A stretch of 41,177 nucleotides of DNA from an uncultured Clostridia bacterium (lineage in GTDB: Bacteria > Bacillota > Clostridia > Oscillospirales > Oscillospiraceae): assembly GCA_947572235.1 (NCBI GenBank), contig CANPBB010000010.1, positions 1 through 41,177 on the forward strand. The letters run 5' to 3'. Shown here one piece after another: positions 24,897 through 33,670 of this stretch. The first letter of the stretch is position 1; the number at the start of each line of letters is the position of its first letter. The translations under genes and the position numbers were made by a program. The notes under the pieces are model-generated. The model saw only the letters and a list, made by a program, of their open reading frames with translations, made no database searches and had not been told where the DNA came from.

Positions 24897-25439
24897 TTAC
24901 TTGAAATAGCGCTCCAGCAGGCCCTTAAACGCCTTGCCGTGGCGGGCCTCGTCCCGGGCCATCTCATGGACGGTGTCGTGGATGGCGTCCAGGCCCAGCT
25001 CCTTGGCCTTCTTGGCGATGGCCATCTTGCCGGCGGTAGCGCCGTTCTCGGCCTCAACCCGCATCTCCAGGTTCTTCTTGGTGGAGTCGGTGACCACCTC
25101 GCCCAGCAGCTCGGCGAACTTGGCGGCGTGCTCGGCCTCCTCGTAGGCGGCCTTCTCCCAGTACAGGCCGATCTCGGGGTAGCCCTCGCGGTGGGCCACA
25201 CGGGCCATGGCCAGATACATGCCCACCTCGGAGCACTCACCGTTGAAGTTGGCGCGCAGGCCCTCCAAGATCTTCTCATCCACGCCCTTGGCAACGCCCA
25301 CCACATGCTCGGCGGCCCAAGCCATCTCGCCCTTCACCTCGGTGAACTTGGAGCCGGCGACCTTGCACTGGGGGCAGAACTCCGGGGGCGTATCCCCCTC
25401 ATGGACGTAACCGCAGACGGGGCAAACCCACTTTTTCAT
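24897..25439 (-). CDS. Reverse rubrerythrin (peroxidase)
   Basis: The 180-residue protein has the reversed domain order: an N-terminal rubredoxin site (Cys6, Cys9, Cys22, Cys25) and then a four-helix ferritin-like diiron domain. Diiron ligands are seen in [27 protein letters not shown] and DEARHGKAF. This arrangement is known from clostridial reverse rubrerythrins, which reduce hydrogen peroxide with electrons from NADH through a rubredoxin reductase. AAAGGAG precedes the ATG. It sits between a Fur/PerR-type regulator and a desulforedoxin-like gene, an expected peroxide-stress operon. Confidence 0.93.
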   Translation of the reverse strand: MKKWVCPVCGYVHEGDTPPEFCPQCKVAGSKFTEVKGEMAWAAEHVVGVAKGVDEKILEGLRANFNGECSEVGMYLAMARVAHREGYPEIGLYWEKAAYEEAEHAAKFAELLGEVVTDSTKKNLEMRVEAENGATAGKMAIAKKAKELGLDAIHDTVHEMARDEARHGKAFKGLLERYFK

Positions 25440-25487
25440 AGCTGTATTCTCCTTTTTCTCAAGTATTATAGACGCCTTTCGGCCGTA

Positions 25488-25871
25488 CTAACTGTCTGAA
25501 GCGGCTTGGCAGCGGGGGCACAGGCCGGCGTACTCCACCGCGCAGCCGGTGAGCAGGTACCCCCCGGTCTCCGCGGGCTCCTCCATCGCCACCGCCGGAA
25601 TATCCGCCACCGCGCCGCAGCGGGTACAGCGGACGTGGCTGTGGCGGCTGGTGTTGCCGTCGTACCGAACGTCCTCCCCCGCAAGGTGAAGGCGCAGAAT
25701 CTCGCCCTCCTCCGTCAGCTGGCCCAGCACCCGGTACACCGTGGAGCGGCTGATGGTGGGATGGGTTCGGCGCACCTCCTCAAATACCGCAACCGCAGTG
25801 GGATGGCAGCACATGCGGCAGAGCGTATGGCGGATGATCTCCTTTTGCTGTGTGTTCCGTCTCGCAGCCAT
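25488..25871 (-). CDS. perR: Fur-family regulator, probably PerR
   Basis: The 127-residue protein has the Fur winged helix (HPTAVAVFEEVRRTHPTISRSTVYRVL, about 23-49) and the regulatory HSHVRCTRCG metal site near 78-87. The second structural zinc pair is LCPRC near 118-122. Linkage to rubrerythrin argues for PerR rather than Fur, but ferric-uptake specificity cannot be excluded from sequence. ATG 25871 is chosen because AAGGAGAGG lies just upstream; an in-frame extension to 25934 runs through the promoter. It is the first gene of the operon and likely represses itself. Confidence 0.85.
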   Translation of the reverse strand: MAARRNTQQKEIIRHTLCRMCCHPTAVAVFEEVRRTHPTISRSTVYRVLGQLTEEGEILRLHLAGEDVRYDGNTSRHSHVRCTRCGAVADIPAVAMEEPAETGGYLLTGCAVEYAGLCPRCQAASDS

Positions 25872-25905
25872 GGCCCTCTCCTTAATAGGACTTAATCCTG
25901 ATAAG

Positions 25906-25934
25906 AATATACTCCATATATACCGCGTTGTCAA
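25906..25934 (-). promoter_or_regulatory. Promoter of the perR operon
   Basis: On the minus strand TTGACA (25934-25929), a 17-base spacer and TATATT (25911-25906) precede the perR gene. Just downstream TGATAAGAATATACT-like sequence on the plus strand (25899-25913) is a weak match to a Fur/PerR box. Confidence 0.8.
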
Positions 25935-26126
25935 GCGGATTTTGGCGGCAGGGCAAAATTTTTTGTCCTCTCCACAGCGGCAAGGGCAGCGGAGGCGGGT
26001 AAAATGGACAAAGCGCCCCGTTTTTCAGAGGAATTCTTGCTGAAAATCCGCCGTTGCGCAGAAGGAGAAAATGTGCTACCCTATTGCCGACGGAATAACC
26101 GCCGGATTTTTATTCTGGAGGACGCT

Positions 26127-26288
26127 ATGGAACCAACCTATTATACGGTACTCAGCATCAACGGCGATTACGCCTACCTCCGCTCCGACAGCGGGGTGGA
26201 CAACCAAGTGGCCATGTTCCTTCTGCCTGAGGGCGTGGATGTGGACCGCCGGCTGCTGTGGGAAAATTTTGAGTGGACGCTGCTGTAA
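26127..26288 (+). CDS. Small protein, DUF3006-like
   Basis: The 53-residue frame has a compact beta-rich layout (YYTVLSINGDYAYLRSDSG, then LLPEGVDVDRRLLWENF) that resembles DUF3006-type small proteins, a guess based on pattern. GGAGG lies 5 bases before ATG 26127. A longer form starting at ATG 26004 (94 residues) also has a GGAGG site about 8 bases upstream, and cannot be ruled out. The inositol monophosphatase gene starts 12 bases after its stop, so the two are co-transcribed. Confidence 0.6.
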   Translation: MEPTYYTVLSINGDYAYLRSDSGVDNQVAMFLLPEGVDVDRRLLWENFEWTLL

Positions 26289-26300
26289 GGAGGGCTGGCT

Positions 26301-27065
26301 ATGCTGGAGAAAATCATCTCTATTGTCAGACAGGCGGGGGAGATCATCCTCTCTGCCGAGGACGTGGGCGCCCACACCCACACCAAGACCTCGGCGGCGG
26401 ATCTGGTGACAGATTTTGACGTGCAGGTGGAAGCGTTTTTGAAGCGGGAGCTGCTCACCCTTCTCCCGGAGGCGGTGTTCTACGGCGAGGAGGAGGCGGA
26501 GCGTGAGGACCCCACCCGCGGATGGGCTTTTATTGTGGACCCCATCGACGGCACCACCAACTTTGTCCGGGGCATCGGTCACAGCAATATCTCCGTGGCT
26601 CTCTCCAAGGATGGAGAAGTACAGCTCGGCGTGGTCTACAACCCCTACAAGGGGGAGCTGTTCGCCGGGGAGCGGGGGAAGGGGGCCTTCCTCAACGGCG
26701 CGCCTATTCACGTCAGTGACCTGCCCCTCAGCCAAGGAATCTTTATTATGGGCACCGCCATCTACCGCCGGGAGTTCATCGGGCCTTCCATGGCCATGGC
26801 GGAGGCCCTGCTCCGGCGGAGCTGTGATCTCCGGCGGTTTGCCGCCGCGGCTCTGGACCTGTGCTATGTGGCCTGCGGCCGGGCGGAGGTTTTTTATGAG
26901 TACAGCCTCTGCCCGTGGGACCACGCTGCCGGCGGCCTTATTCTCACCGAGGCCGGCGGGGTGATCCGCACCTTTGAGGGGGATCGGCCGGCTCTGGACC
27001 GCCGATGCTCTGTCTGGGCCAGCAATCTGGTCAACGCGGACATTATGGAGGAGGTTCTGCCCTAA
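26301..27065 (+). CDS. Inositol monophosphatase family protein (SuhB-like)
   Basis: The 254-residue protein has all metal-site motifs of the family: GEEEAE near residues 60-66, DPIDGTTNF near 78-86 and PWDHAAGGLIL near 203-213. The length is normal. These enzymes hydrolyse inositol-1-phosphate or related sugar phosphates with Mg2+; the true substrate in this organism is not known. GGAGG precedes the ATG by 7 bases. It forms an operon with the small protein before it and has a strong terminator after it. Confidence 0.9.
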   Translation: MLEKIISIVRQAGEIILSAEDVGAHTHTKTSAADLVTDFDVQVEAFLKRELLTLLPEAVFYGEEEAEREDPTRGWAFIVDPIDGTTNFVRGIGHSNISVALSKDGEVQLGVVYNPYKGELFAGERGKGAFLNGAPIHVSDLPLSQGIFIMGTAIYRREFIGPSMAMAEALLRRSCDLRRFAAAALDLCYVACGRAEVFYEYSLCPWDHAAGGLILTEAGGVIRTFEGDRPALDRRCSVWASNLVNADIMEEVLP

Positions 27066-27092
27066 AGGACCCCAGCCAGAAAAAATCGGACG

Positions 27093-27148
27093 CCTGCCGC
27101 CCTTCCCGGCGCTTTTGCCGGGGCGGGTTGGCAGGTAAAAATTTTTTG
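27093..27148 (+). terminator. Terminator of the inositol monophosphatase gene
   Basis: CCTGCC pairs with GGCAGG around an inner GC-rich hairpin (CGGC/GCCG), followed by AAAAATTTTTT. Confidence 0.7.
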
Positions 27149-27169
27149 TGAATTTTTTGTCAAAACCAC

Positions 27170-27198
27170 TTGACAACCAACGGAGAAAGGCATATACT
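27170..27198 (+). promoter_or_regulatory. Promoter of adhE
   Basis: TTGACA (27170-27175), a 17-base spacer and TATACT (27193-27198). Transcription should start near 27205, just before the Rex site. Confidence 0.88.
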
Positions 27199-27212
27199 GC
27201 CCATAGCGAGAA

Positions 27213-27230
27213 TTGTTAAATCATTAACAA
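27213..27230 (+). promoter_or_regulatory. Rex operator of adhE
   Basis: TTGTTAAATCATTAACAA is a perfect 7-4-7 inverted repeat that matches the clostridial Rex consensus. Rex binds when NAD+ is high and leaves when NADH rises. Its place about 10 bases after the predicted transcription start fits repression by road-block or by competition with polymerase. Confidence 0.9.
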
Positions 27231-27281
27231 GGAGCGCATCCCCTTATTTCTTCTGAAAAAAATTTAATGGAGGCATCGCTT

Positions 27282-29876
27282 ATGGAAAAAAATCAACTGA
27301 TTGATACCGCCGAGGCCCTGACCGCAAAGATGGAGGCCATGCGCGCGGCCCAGCGCGCCTTCGCCGCCTACTCCCAGGAGCAGGTGGATACCATCTTCTT
27401 TGAGGCCGCCAAGGCCGCCAACATGGCCCGGATTCCCTTGGCCAAGATGGCTGTGGCGGAGACCGGTATGGGTGTGGTGGAGGACAAGGTAATCAAGAAC
27501 CACTACGCCGCCGAGTACATCTACAACGCCTACAGGGACATGAAAACCTGCGGTGTCATCGAGGAGGACAAAGCCTACGGCTTTAAGAAAATTGCCGAGC
27601 CGGTGGGGCTTATCGCCGCGGTGATCCCCACCACCAACCCCACCTCCACCGCGATTTTTAAGGCGCTGATCGCGCTGAAAACCCGAAACGCCATCATCTT
27701 CTCCCCCCACCCCCGGGCCAAGGGCTGCACCATCGAGGCCGCGCGGATTGTCCTAAACGCCGCGGTGAAAGCCGGCGCCCCGGAGGGGATCATCGGGTGG
27801 ATCGACACCCCCTCCCTGGAACTGACCAATCAGGTCATGCGGGACGCGGACATCATCTTGGCCACCGGCGGCCCCGGCATGGTGAAGGCGGCCTACTCCT
27901 CCGGCAAGCCCGCTGTGGGTGTGGGCGCCGGCAACGTGCCTGTGGTAATTGACGACAGTGCCGAGATTAAGATGGCGGTCAGCTCCATCATCCACTCCAA
28001 GACTTTTGACAACGGCATGATCTGCGCCAGCGAGCAGTCGGTGACGGTGATGGACAGCATCTACAGCGAGGTGAAGAAGGAGTTCGCCGCCCGCGGCTGC
28101 TACTTCTTAAAGAAGGATGAGATCGAGAAGCTCCGCGAAACCATCCTCATTAACGGCGCCCTCAATGCCAAGATCGTGGGCCAGAGCGCCGCTAAGATTG
28201 CGGAGATGGCCGGCGTCACCGTGGACCCGGCTGTCAAGATCCTCATCGGCGAGGTGGAGAGCGTGGAGCCCTCGGAGCCCTTCGCCCATGAGAAGCTGTC
28301 CCCGGTGCTGGCTATGTACAGGGCCAAGACCTTTGAGGAGGCCATCGCCAAGGCGGAGCGCTTGGTGGCCGACGGCGGCTATGGCCACACCGCCTCGATT
28401 TACATCAACCCCAACCGAACCGACCGCCTCGACGCCTTCTGCGCCGCCATGAAGACCTGCCGGGTAGTGGTAAATACCCCCTCCAGCCACGGCGGCATCG
28501 GCGATCTCTACAATTTCAAGCTGCGTCCCTCCCTGACCTTGGGCTGCGGCTCTTGGGGCGGCAACAGCGTCAGCGAGAACGTGGGGCCCATGCACCTTTT
28601 GAACATCAAGTCCGTGGCGGAGAGGAGAGAGAATATGCTGTGGTTCCGCACCCCCCAGAAGGTCTATTTCAAGAAGGGCTGCCTCCCTGTGGCACTGAAT
28701 GAGCTGCGGGATGTGCTGGGCAAGAAGCGGGCGTTTATCGTCACCGACTCCTTCCTCTTCCAGAACGGCTACACCAAGCCCATTACCGACCAGCTCACCG
28801 CCATGGGCATTGTCTACGCCGTGTTCTCCAATGTCCAGCCCGACCCCACTCTGGCCAACGCGCAGGAGGGCGCCAAGGCCATGGCGGCCTTCCAGCCGGA
28901 TGTGATCATCGCCCTGGGCGGCGGCTCCGCCATGGACGCGGGGAAGATCATGTGGGTCCTCTACGAGCACCCCGAGGTGGACTTCGCCGACCTAGCCATG
29001 CGCTTTGTGGACATCCGCAAGCGGGTCTACACCTTCCCCAAGATGGGGGAGAAGGCCTACTTCGTGGCCGTCCCCACCTCCTCCGGCACCGGCAGCGAGG
29101 TGACCCCCTTCGCCGTCATCACCGATCAGGAGACCGGTGTGAAGTACCCGCTGGCGGACTATGAGCTGCTGCCCAACATGGCCATCGTGGACGTGGACAA
29201 CATGATGAGCCAGCCCAAGGGGCTCACCAGTGCCAGCGGCGTGGATGTGCTGACCCACGCTTTAGAGGCCTACGCCTCCATCATGGCCACCGACTACACC
29301 GACGGTCTGGCTCTGAAGGCCATGAAGAGCGTGTTTGACTACCTGCCCCAGGCCTACAGCGACGGCACGGACTTGGAAGCACGGCAGAAGATGGCCGACG
29401 CCTCCTGCATGGCGGGTATGGCCTTCGCCAACGCCTTCCTTGGCGTCTGCCACTCCATGGCCCACAAGTTAGGGGCCTTCCACCACCTGCCCCACGGTGT
29501 GGCCAACGCCCTTCTGATCAGCTTAGTGGTGGACTTCAACAGCGCGGAGGTCCCCCCCAAGATGGGCACCTTCTCCCAGTACCAGTACCCCCACACGCGC
29601 GCCCGCTACGCCGAGTGCGCCCGCTTCTGCGGCATCAGCGCCAAGAGCGACGAGGAGGCGGTGCAGAAGCTTATTGAGAAGATCGAGGCGCTGAAGGAGG
29701 CCGTCGGAATCAAGAAGTGCATCAAGGACTACGGCGTGGAGGAGAAGGCCTTTTTGGACACCTTGGATGCCATGGTGGAGCAGGCCTTCGACGATCAATG
29801 CACCGGCGCCAACCCCCGCTACCCGCTGATGAGCGAGATCAAGGAGATGTATCTGAAGGCGTACTACGGAAAGTAA
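27282..29876 (+). CDS. adhE: Bifunctional acetaldehyde/alcohol dehydrogenase
   Basis: The 864-residue protein joins a CoA-acylating aldehyde dehydrogenase (about 1-440) and an iron-dependent alcohol dehydrogenase (about 455-864). The first domain shows GVGAGNVPV and catalytic Cys about 248 in NGMICASEQS. The second shows GGGSAMDAGK and iron ligands in HSMAHKLGAFHHLPHG. It converts acetyl-CoA to ethanol with two NADH and forms spirosomes in relatives. The start is ATG 27282, with GGAGG 8 bases upstream; the in-frame ATG at 27267 overlaps that site. The Rex operator ties expression to the NADH/NAD+ ratio. It is monocistronic with a strong terminator. Confidence 0.97.
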   Translation: MEKNQLIDTAEALTAKMEAMRAAQRAFAAYSQEQVDTIFFEAAKAANMARIPLAKMAVAETGMGVVEDKVIKNHYAAEYIYNAYRDMKTCGVIEEDKAYGFKKIAEPVGLIAAVIPTTNPTSTAIFKALIALKTRNAIIFSPHPRAKGCTIEAARIVLNAAVKAGAPEGIIGWIDTPSLELTNQVMRDADIILATGGPGMVKAAYSSGKPAVGVGAGNVPVVIDDSAEIKMAVSSIIHSKTFDNGMICASEQSVTVMDSIYSEVKKEFAARGCYFLKKDEIEKLRETILINGALNAKIVGQSAAKIAEMAGVTVDPAVKILIGEVESVEPSEPFAHEKLSPVLAMYRAKTFEEAIAKAERLVADGGYGHTASIYINPNRTDRLDAFCAAMKTCRVVVNTPSSHGGIGDLYNFKLRPSLTLGCGSWGGNSVSENVGPMHLLNIKSVAERRENMLWFRTPQKVYFKKGCLPVALNELRDVLGKKRAFIVTDSFLFQNGYTKPITDQLTAMGIVYAVFSNVQPDPTLANAQEGAKAMAAFQPDVIIALGGGSAMDAGKIMWVLYEHPEVDFADLAMRFVDIRKRVYTFPKMGEKAYFVAVPTSSGTGSEVTPFAVITDQETGVKYPLADYELLPNMAIVDVDNMMSQPKGLTSASGVDVLTHALEAYASIMATDYTDGLALKAMKSVFDYLPQAYSDGTDLEARQKMADASCMAGMAFANAFLGVCHSMAHKLGAFHHLPHGVANALLISLVVDFNSAEVPPKMGTFSQYQYPHTRARYAECARFCGISAKSDEEAVQKLIEKIEALKEAVGIKKCIKDYGVEEKAFLDTLDAMVEQAFDDQCTGANPRYPLMSEIKEMYLKAYYGK

Positions 29877-29889
29877 GCGGGAGCATAAG

Positions 29890-29925
29890 CAAGGCGGACG
29901 CACTCTGTGCGTCCGCCTTGTTTGT
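29890..29925. terminator. Terminator of adhE
   Basis: A 14-base-pair perfect stem (CAAGGCGGACGCAC and complement, 3-base loop) followed by TTTGTT. It may also serve lepA from the other side. Confidence 0.9.
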
Positions 29926-30014
29926 TCGCGGCAAAATGTCCGCGCATAATCTTCCTTCTTGCGGTACAGTGGTCCTGCAAGGCAAATAAAGGCAGGACAC
30001 GGAGGACCGCCCTC

Positions 30015-31817
30015 CTATTCATCCAGCTTCAGCACCGCCATAAACGCCTCCGTCGGCAGCTGCACCGTCCCCAGATTCCGCATCTTTTTCTTGCCCTCCT
30101 TCTGCTTCTCCAGCAGCTTCTTCTTCCGGGTAATATCGCCGCCGTAGCACTTGGCCAGCACGTCCTTGCGCATGGCCTTCACCGTTTCCCGAGCAATGAT
30201 CCGTCCGCCGATGGCCGCTTGGATGGGCACCTCGAAGAGTTGGCGGGGGATGTTGTCCTTCAGCTTCTCGCACAGCCGCCGGGCCCGGGGGTACGCCTTA
30301 TCCCGATGGGCGATGAAGCTCAGGGCATCCACCTGATCCCCGTTTAAGAGCAAATCCACCTTCACCAAGTCGCTGGAGCGGTAGTCGGACAGCTCATAGT
30401 CCAAGGACGCATAGCCCTTGGTGTGGGCCTTCAAGGTATCAAAAAAGTCGTAGATGATCTCATTCAAGGGCATCTGGTAGTGGAGCTCCACCAAGTTGGT
30501 GTCCAGGTACTGCATATCCTTGAACTCCCCCCGGCGCTCCTGACACAGGGGCATGATGTTCCCCACATACTCATTGGGCGTCAAAATCGACACCTTCACA
30601 AAGGGCTCCTCCGCCTCGGCGATGGACGCCGGGTCCGGGTAGTTGTGGGGGTTGTCTACGTTCACCACCGTGCCGTCGGTCTTGGTGACCTTGTAAATCA
30701 CCGAGGGCAGCGTGGTCACCAAATCCAAATCGAACTCCCGCTCCAACCGCTCTTGGATAACCTCGCTGTGGAGCATCCCCAAAAAGCCGCACCGGAAGCC
30801 AAAGCCCAGGGCCACGGAGCTCTCCGGCTCGAAGGTCAGCGACGCATCGTTGAGCTGGAGCTTCTCCAGGGCCTCCCGCAGATCCGGGTATTTGCTGCCG
30901 TCCTCGGTGTACACGCCGCAGTAGACCATGGCCTGTGCCTTCCGATAGCCGGGCAGGGCTTCTGCCGCCGGCTCCTCTGTGCCGGTGACAGTATCGCCCA
31001 CCTCGGTGTCCCGGACGTTTTTGATGGAGGCGGTGAGATATCCCACCTGCCCCGCCGTCAGGGTGTCACAGGGCTCGTACCCCAAGGGCCGCAGCAGGCC
31101 GCACTCCAAGATCTGGTACTGGGCGCCGGAGGCCATCATCTTGATGCTCATGCCCCTCCTCACCGTGCCCTCCATGATGCGGAAGTACACGATGACCCCC
31201 TTGTAGGCGTCGTAGTAGCTGTCGAAGATCAGCGCCCGCAGGGGGGCGTTGGGATCGCCGGCGGGAGCGGGGACGTTCCGCACCACATCCTCCAGCACCG
31301 CAGGGATGTTGATCCCCATCTTGGCGGAGATCTCCGGGGCCTCCATGGCCGGCAGGGCCAAGATGTCCTCAATCTCGTGCTTCACCCGCTCCGGGTCGGC
31401 GGCGGGCAGGTCAATCTTATTCACCACCGGACGGATCTCCAGATCGTTGTCCATAGCTAAATAGGTGTTGGCCAAAGTCTGAGCCTCGATGCCCTGACTG
31501 GCGTCCACCACCAGCACCGCCCCCTCACAGGCGGCGAGGGAACGGCTGACCTCGTAGTTAAAATCCACATGGCCCGGCGTATCAATCAGGTTCAGGGTGT
31601 AGACCTCCCCGTCCTCAGCGGTGTAATCAAACGTCACCGCCCGGGCCTTAATCGTGATCCCCCGCTCCCTCTCCAAGTCCATATTGTCCAGGAGCTGGGA
31701 CTCCATATCCCGCTCCGCCACTGCCCCGCAGGCCTCCAGAAGCCGATCCGCCAAGGTGGACTTCCCATGGTCGATGTGCGCGATAATGCTGAAATTCCGA
31801 ATGTTTTCCTGTTTCAT
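30015..31817 (-). CDS. lepA: Elongation factor 4
   Basis: The 600-residue GTPase has G1 AHIDHGKST (about 12-20), the switch region [15 protein letters not shown]3 DTPGHVDF and G4 NKIDLP. The LepA-specific C-terminal domain is also present ([21 protein letters not shown]-like block and basic [13 protein letters not shown] stretch). EF4 back-translocates or remodels stalled ribosomes. ATG 31817 is chosen because GAGGTG lies 5 bases upstream; the longer frame to 31889 runs through the heptamer element. It follows the XRE regulator gene and shares its strand. Confidence 0.97.
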   Translation of the reverse strand: MKQENIRNFSIIAHIDHGKSTLADRLLEACGAVAERDMESQLLDNMDLERERGITIKARAVTFDYTAEDGEVYTLNLIDTPGHVDFNYEVSRSLAACEGAVLVVDASQGIEAQTLANTYLAMDNDLEIRPVVNKIDLPAADPERVKHEIEDILALPAMEAPEISAKMGINIPAVLEDVVRNVPAPAGDPNAPLRALIFDSYYDAYKGVIVYFRIMEGTVRRGMSIKMMASGAQYQILECGLLRPLGYEPCDTLTAGQVGYLTASIKNVRDTEVGDTVTGTEEPAAEALPGYRKAQAMVYCGVYTEDGSKYPDLREALEKLQLNDASLTFEPESSVALGFGFRCGFLGMLHSEVIQERLEREFDLDLVTTLPSVIYKVTKTDGTVVNVDNPHNYPDPASIAEAEEPFVKVSILTPNEYVGNIMPLCQERRGEFKDMQYLDTNLVELHYQMPLNEIIYDFFDTLKAHTKGYASLDYELSDYRSSDLVKVDLLLNGDQVDALSFIAHRDKAYPRARRLCEKLKDNIPRQLFEVPIQAAIGGRIIARETVKAMRKDVLAKCYGGDITRKKKLLEKQKEGKKKMRNLGTVQLPTEAFMAVLKLDE

Positions 31818-31828
31818 AAACACCTCTG

Positions 31829-31912
31829 TATCAGTTAGGAGCGAATCAGACAAATGACTCCATATCCATTCGCCGCAGGCAAATCCCACAATTCCTGACT
31901 CCTAATTTTTCC
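31829..31912. repeat. Heptamer-hairpin element, copy 3
   Basis: Read on the minus strand it starts TTAGGAGTCAGGAATTG, has a CCTGCGGCGAATGG core like copy 1, and ends with CTCCTAACTGA next to the lepA RBS. The first TAG is the stop codon of the XRE gene. It fills the gap between the two genes. Confidence 0.7.
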
Positions 31913-32594
31913 GAAATGCCGCCATCTTCTGTATCCTCTCCCCCGTGGTGTGGATCACTTGATAGAGGGACTGGTAGGCGCCGGGGTAGGCCGCCGACAA
32001 TGACTCCCGATCCATGGGGGGCACCGCCCCCTTCTCCTTCATGTGGGCGGCTAAGGCGTCGGAGAAGTCCGCCTCGGCAAAGATCATGTCGGAGGTGACC
32101 ACCCCCACATTGAAGTGGTTGGAGGTAATGTTGAACATATCCTCGTTGGCGTCAGGGGAGATCAGGTAGAGCCGGCGGAAGATCCGGTAGATCCCGTCCC
32201 CGATGTAGGCCGCCGCCGCCATCACCGCCTCCCGGCTGCCCACCTTGCCGAGGAGCGCGAAGAGCACGCTGATGGAGTTCACCAGCAGCTTCTTTTGCAA
32301 GGTGGCCATAATGCTGCCCTGCATGGACCCGGCCCGCTCCTCGCTGGCGTCGTACAGCGCTTCGGTACCAATGTTGATGCCGTCCCGGTCCGGGGAGCGG
32401 CCCAGCATGAAGTCGGCGGAGACATGGTAGTAGTCGCAGGCCCGCACCACAAAGTTGAGCCCCGGCTCCCGCACGCCCTTCTCATAGTGGCTCAGCAGCG
32501 CCTGACTAATCCCCAGCTCCGCGGCCACCTTCCGCTGGCTGAGCCCCCGCTCCTGCCGCAGCAGGCACAGGGTCCGTGAAAAGTCCTCTCTCAT
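31902..32594 (-). CDS. XRE-family regulator with C-terminal domain
   Basis: The 230-residue protein has an N-terminal Cro/C1 HTH (about 8-62): LRQERGLSQRKVAAELGISQ, ALLSHYEKGVREPG, then DYYHVSADFMLG. The C-terminal ~150 residues are mostly helical and not recognised. ATG 32594 is preceded by AAGGAGAA. A promoter and a TGTATAT/ATATACA dyad lie just upstream, so autoregulation is likely. Its stop codon is inside a heptamer repeat and lepA follows. Confidence 0.85.
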   Translation of the reverse strand: MREDFSRTLCLLRQERGLSQRKVAAELGISQALLSHYEKGVREPGLNFVVRACDYYHVSADFMLGRSPDRDGINIGTEALYDASEERAGSMQGSIMATLQKKLLVNSISVLFALLGKVGSREAVMAAAAYIGDGIYRIFRRLYLISPDANEDMFNITSNHFNVGVVTSDMIFAEADFSDALAAHMKEKGAVPPMDRESLSAAYPGAYQSLYQVIHTTGERIQKMAAFRKN

Positions 32595-32628
32595 AGCGGA
32601 TGTTCTCCTTGTCTGTGTAAATACGAGA

Positions 32629-32662
32629 TGTATATTATATATTAAGATATACACTTTGTAAA
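32629..32662 (-). promoter_or_regulatory. Promoter and dyad of the XRE gene
   Basis: On the minus strand TTTACA (32662-32657), a 17-base spacer and TATAAT (32639-32634). A TGTATAT...ATATACA inverted repeat (32629-32635 and 32647-32653) overlaps the -10 and spacer and is a candidate self-operator. Confidence 0.75.
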
Positions 32663-32773
32663 GGGATTTCGTGCAAAAAGTTTGCCCTGTATCCCCAAAA
32701 ATCCTCTGTACCCAGACTGTCTGCCCATTCCTGCGGGGCAAATCACCCGCGAAAATCGGTCAGCCCGCTGCTG

Positions 32774-32962
32774 CTATACGGAGGAGACTGTCCGTGTTTT
32801 GCTTTTATCATGGGTAAAAGTGTGTGTGATGCAACCGCCGTCTGTGACCAAGGCCACGCTGTAGATGCGCTCCCTTTCGCTCTCCCGGCGGATCTTCTCC
32901 ATCGCCTGCCGCACCATCCCCACTTCTTTTGCCGAGCGGATCTGAGCAGAGTATACCATCAT
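32774..32962 (-). other. Possible short reading frame in the spacer
   Basis: A 62-codon minus-strand frame has a coding-like middle (AMEKIRRESERERIYSVALV and onward) but no ribosome binding site at its ATG. I do not recognise it. It may be a small gene or a gene remnant. The rest of 32663-33145 holds two GC-rich hairpins (near 33018-33042 and 33092-33113) and nothing else clear. Confidence 0.3.
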
Positions 32963-33145
32963 AGCAAGCAGCTTTCAACCCTCCGTTATAGGTACTGATT
33001 CTATAAGAGCAAAAGGGGATCGGACAGGGCAGCCCCTGTCCGCGAAAGCGAACTGCCGCGCGTGCGGCGTCACAAGCGTTTTGCCGCATGGCGCTGGGGC
33101 GTCACTCGCCCCAAGCATGTCAAATCAAGCCACAGGCGTCCACAA

Positions 33146-33187
33146 GGAAATAAAAGCGACAGGCCATGGCCAGTCGCTTTTATTTCC
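33146..33187. terminator. Long near-perfect palindrome, probable terminator of the tRNA unit
   Basis: GGAAATAAAAGCGAC and its complement frame GGCC-AT-GGCC, giving about 19 pairs with one A-A mismatch. It has T-rich arms on both strands. It lies at the end of the tRNA-tail array. Confidence 0.7.
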
Positions 33188-33191
33188 TTTC

Positions 33192-33537
33192 GAGCGGGCG
33201 ACGGGGCTCGAACCCGCTACGGGCATCCCACGAATGGCACGCCATTCGCGGGAACCCTGCCCGACCTCCTATTTGACGCGCCTTCGGCGCAGGTGGAGGC
33301 AGCGGGTTCGCTTCCTGCGGAAAGAAAAATAGGACACCCAATCTTGGATGTCCTATTACAGATGGAGCGGGCGACGGGGCTCGAACCCGCTACGGGCATC
33401 CCACGAATGGCACGCCATTCGCGGGAACCCTGCCCGACCTCCTATTTGACGCGCCTTCGGCGCAGGTGGAGGCAGCGGGTTCGCTTCCTGCGGAAAGAAA
33501 AATAGGACACCCAATCTTGGATGTCCTATTACAGATG
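33192..33537. repeat. Two perfect 173-bp tandem copies of the tRNA-Gly tail plus terminator
   Basis: Positions 33192-33364 and 33365-33537 are identical. Each unit starts with the last ~29 bases of tRNA-Gly (T arm and acceptor strand, antisense in this numbering), then a unique segment with CGAATGGC/GCCATTCG and GCGCC/GGCGC palindromes. It ends with the terminator hairpin that also follows the real tRNA. No integrase gene is nearby. Reading frames across this region are spurious. Confidence 0.92.
33498..33530 (-). terminator. Terminator of tRNA-Gly
   Basis: On the minus strand AATAGGACA pairs with TGTCCTATT around a partly paired loop and ends in TTTTT, directly after the tRNA 3' end. An identical copy lies 173 bases further (33325-33357). 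Confidence 0.85.
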
Positions 33538-33611
33538 GAGCGGGCGACGGGGCTCGAACCCGCTACCTCCACCTTGGCAAGGTGGCGCTCTACCAGATGA
33601 GCTACGCCCGC
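33536..33611 (-). tRNA. tRNA-Gly (GCC)
   Basis: The 76-base cloverleaf reads GCGGGCGTAGCTCATCTGG at its 5' end. The anticodon loop is CTTGCCAAG, anticodon GCC. The T arm is GCGGGTTCGAGCCCCGT, and the 7-base-pair acceptor stem is intact with encoded CCA. Its 3' part is copied twice downstream. Confidence 0.97.
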
Positions 33612-33622
33612 GGAACGTTGAT

Positions 33623-33651
33623 AGTATACCAAATTCTTTGCCCCATGTCAA
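33623..33651 (-). promoter_or_regulatory. Promoter of tRNA-Gly
   Basis: On the minus strand TTGACA (33651-33646), a 17-base spacer and TATACT (33628-33623) place the transcript start a few bases before the tRNA. Confidence 0.9.
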
Positions 33652-33670
33652 CCTCTATTTTCAAAGCGAA

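Noticed and set aside
33192-33537. Integron attC-like sites in the 173-bp units
   Set aside because: The palindromes lack the paired core sites of attC, no intI is present, and the repeat is explained by tRNA-tail duplication.
33062-33632. Several short reading frames across the tRNA-Gly region on both strands
   Set aside because: They read through the tRNA gene and its tail copies (AGSSPVARS and RATGLEPAT types are familiar artefacts of tRNA 3' ends) and have no ribosome binding sites.
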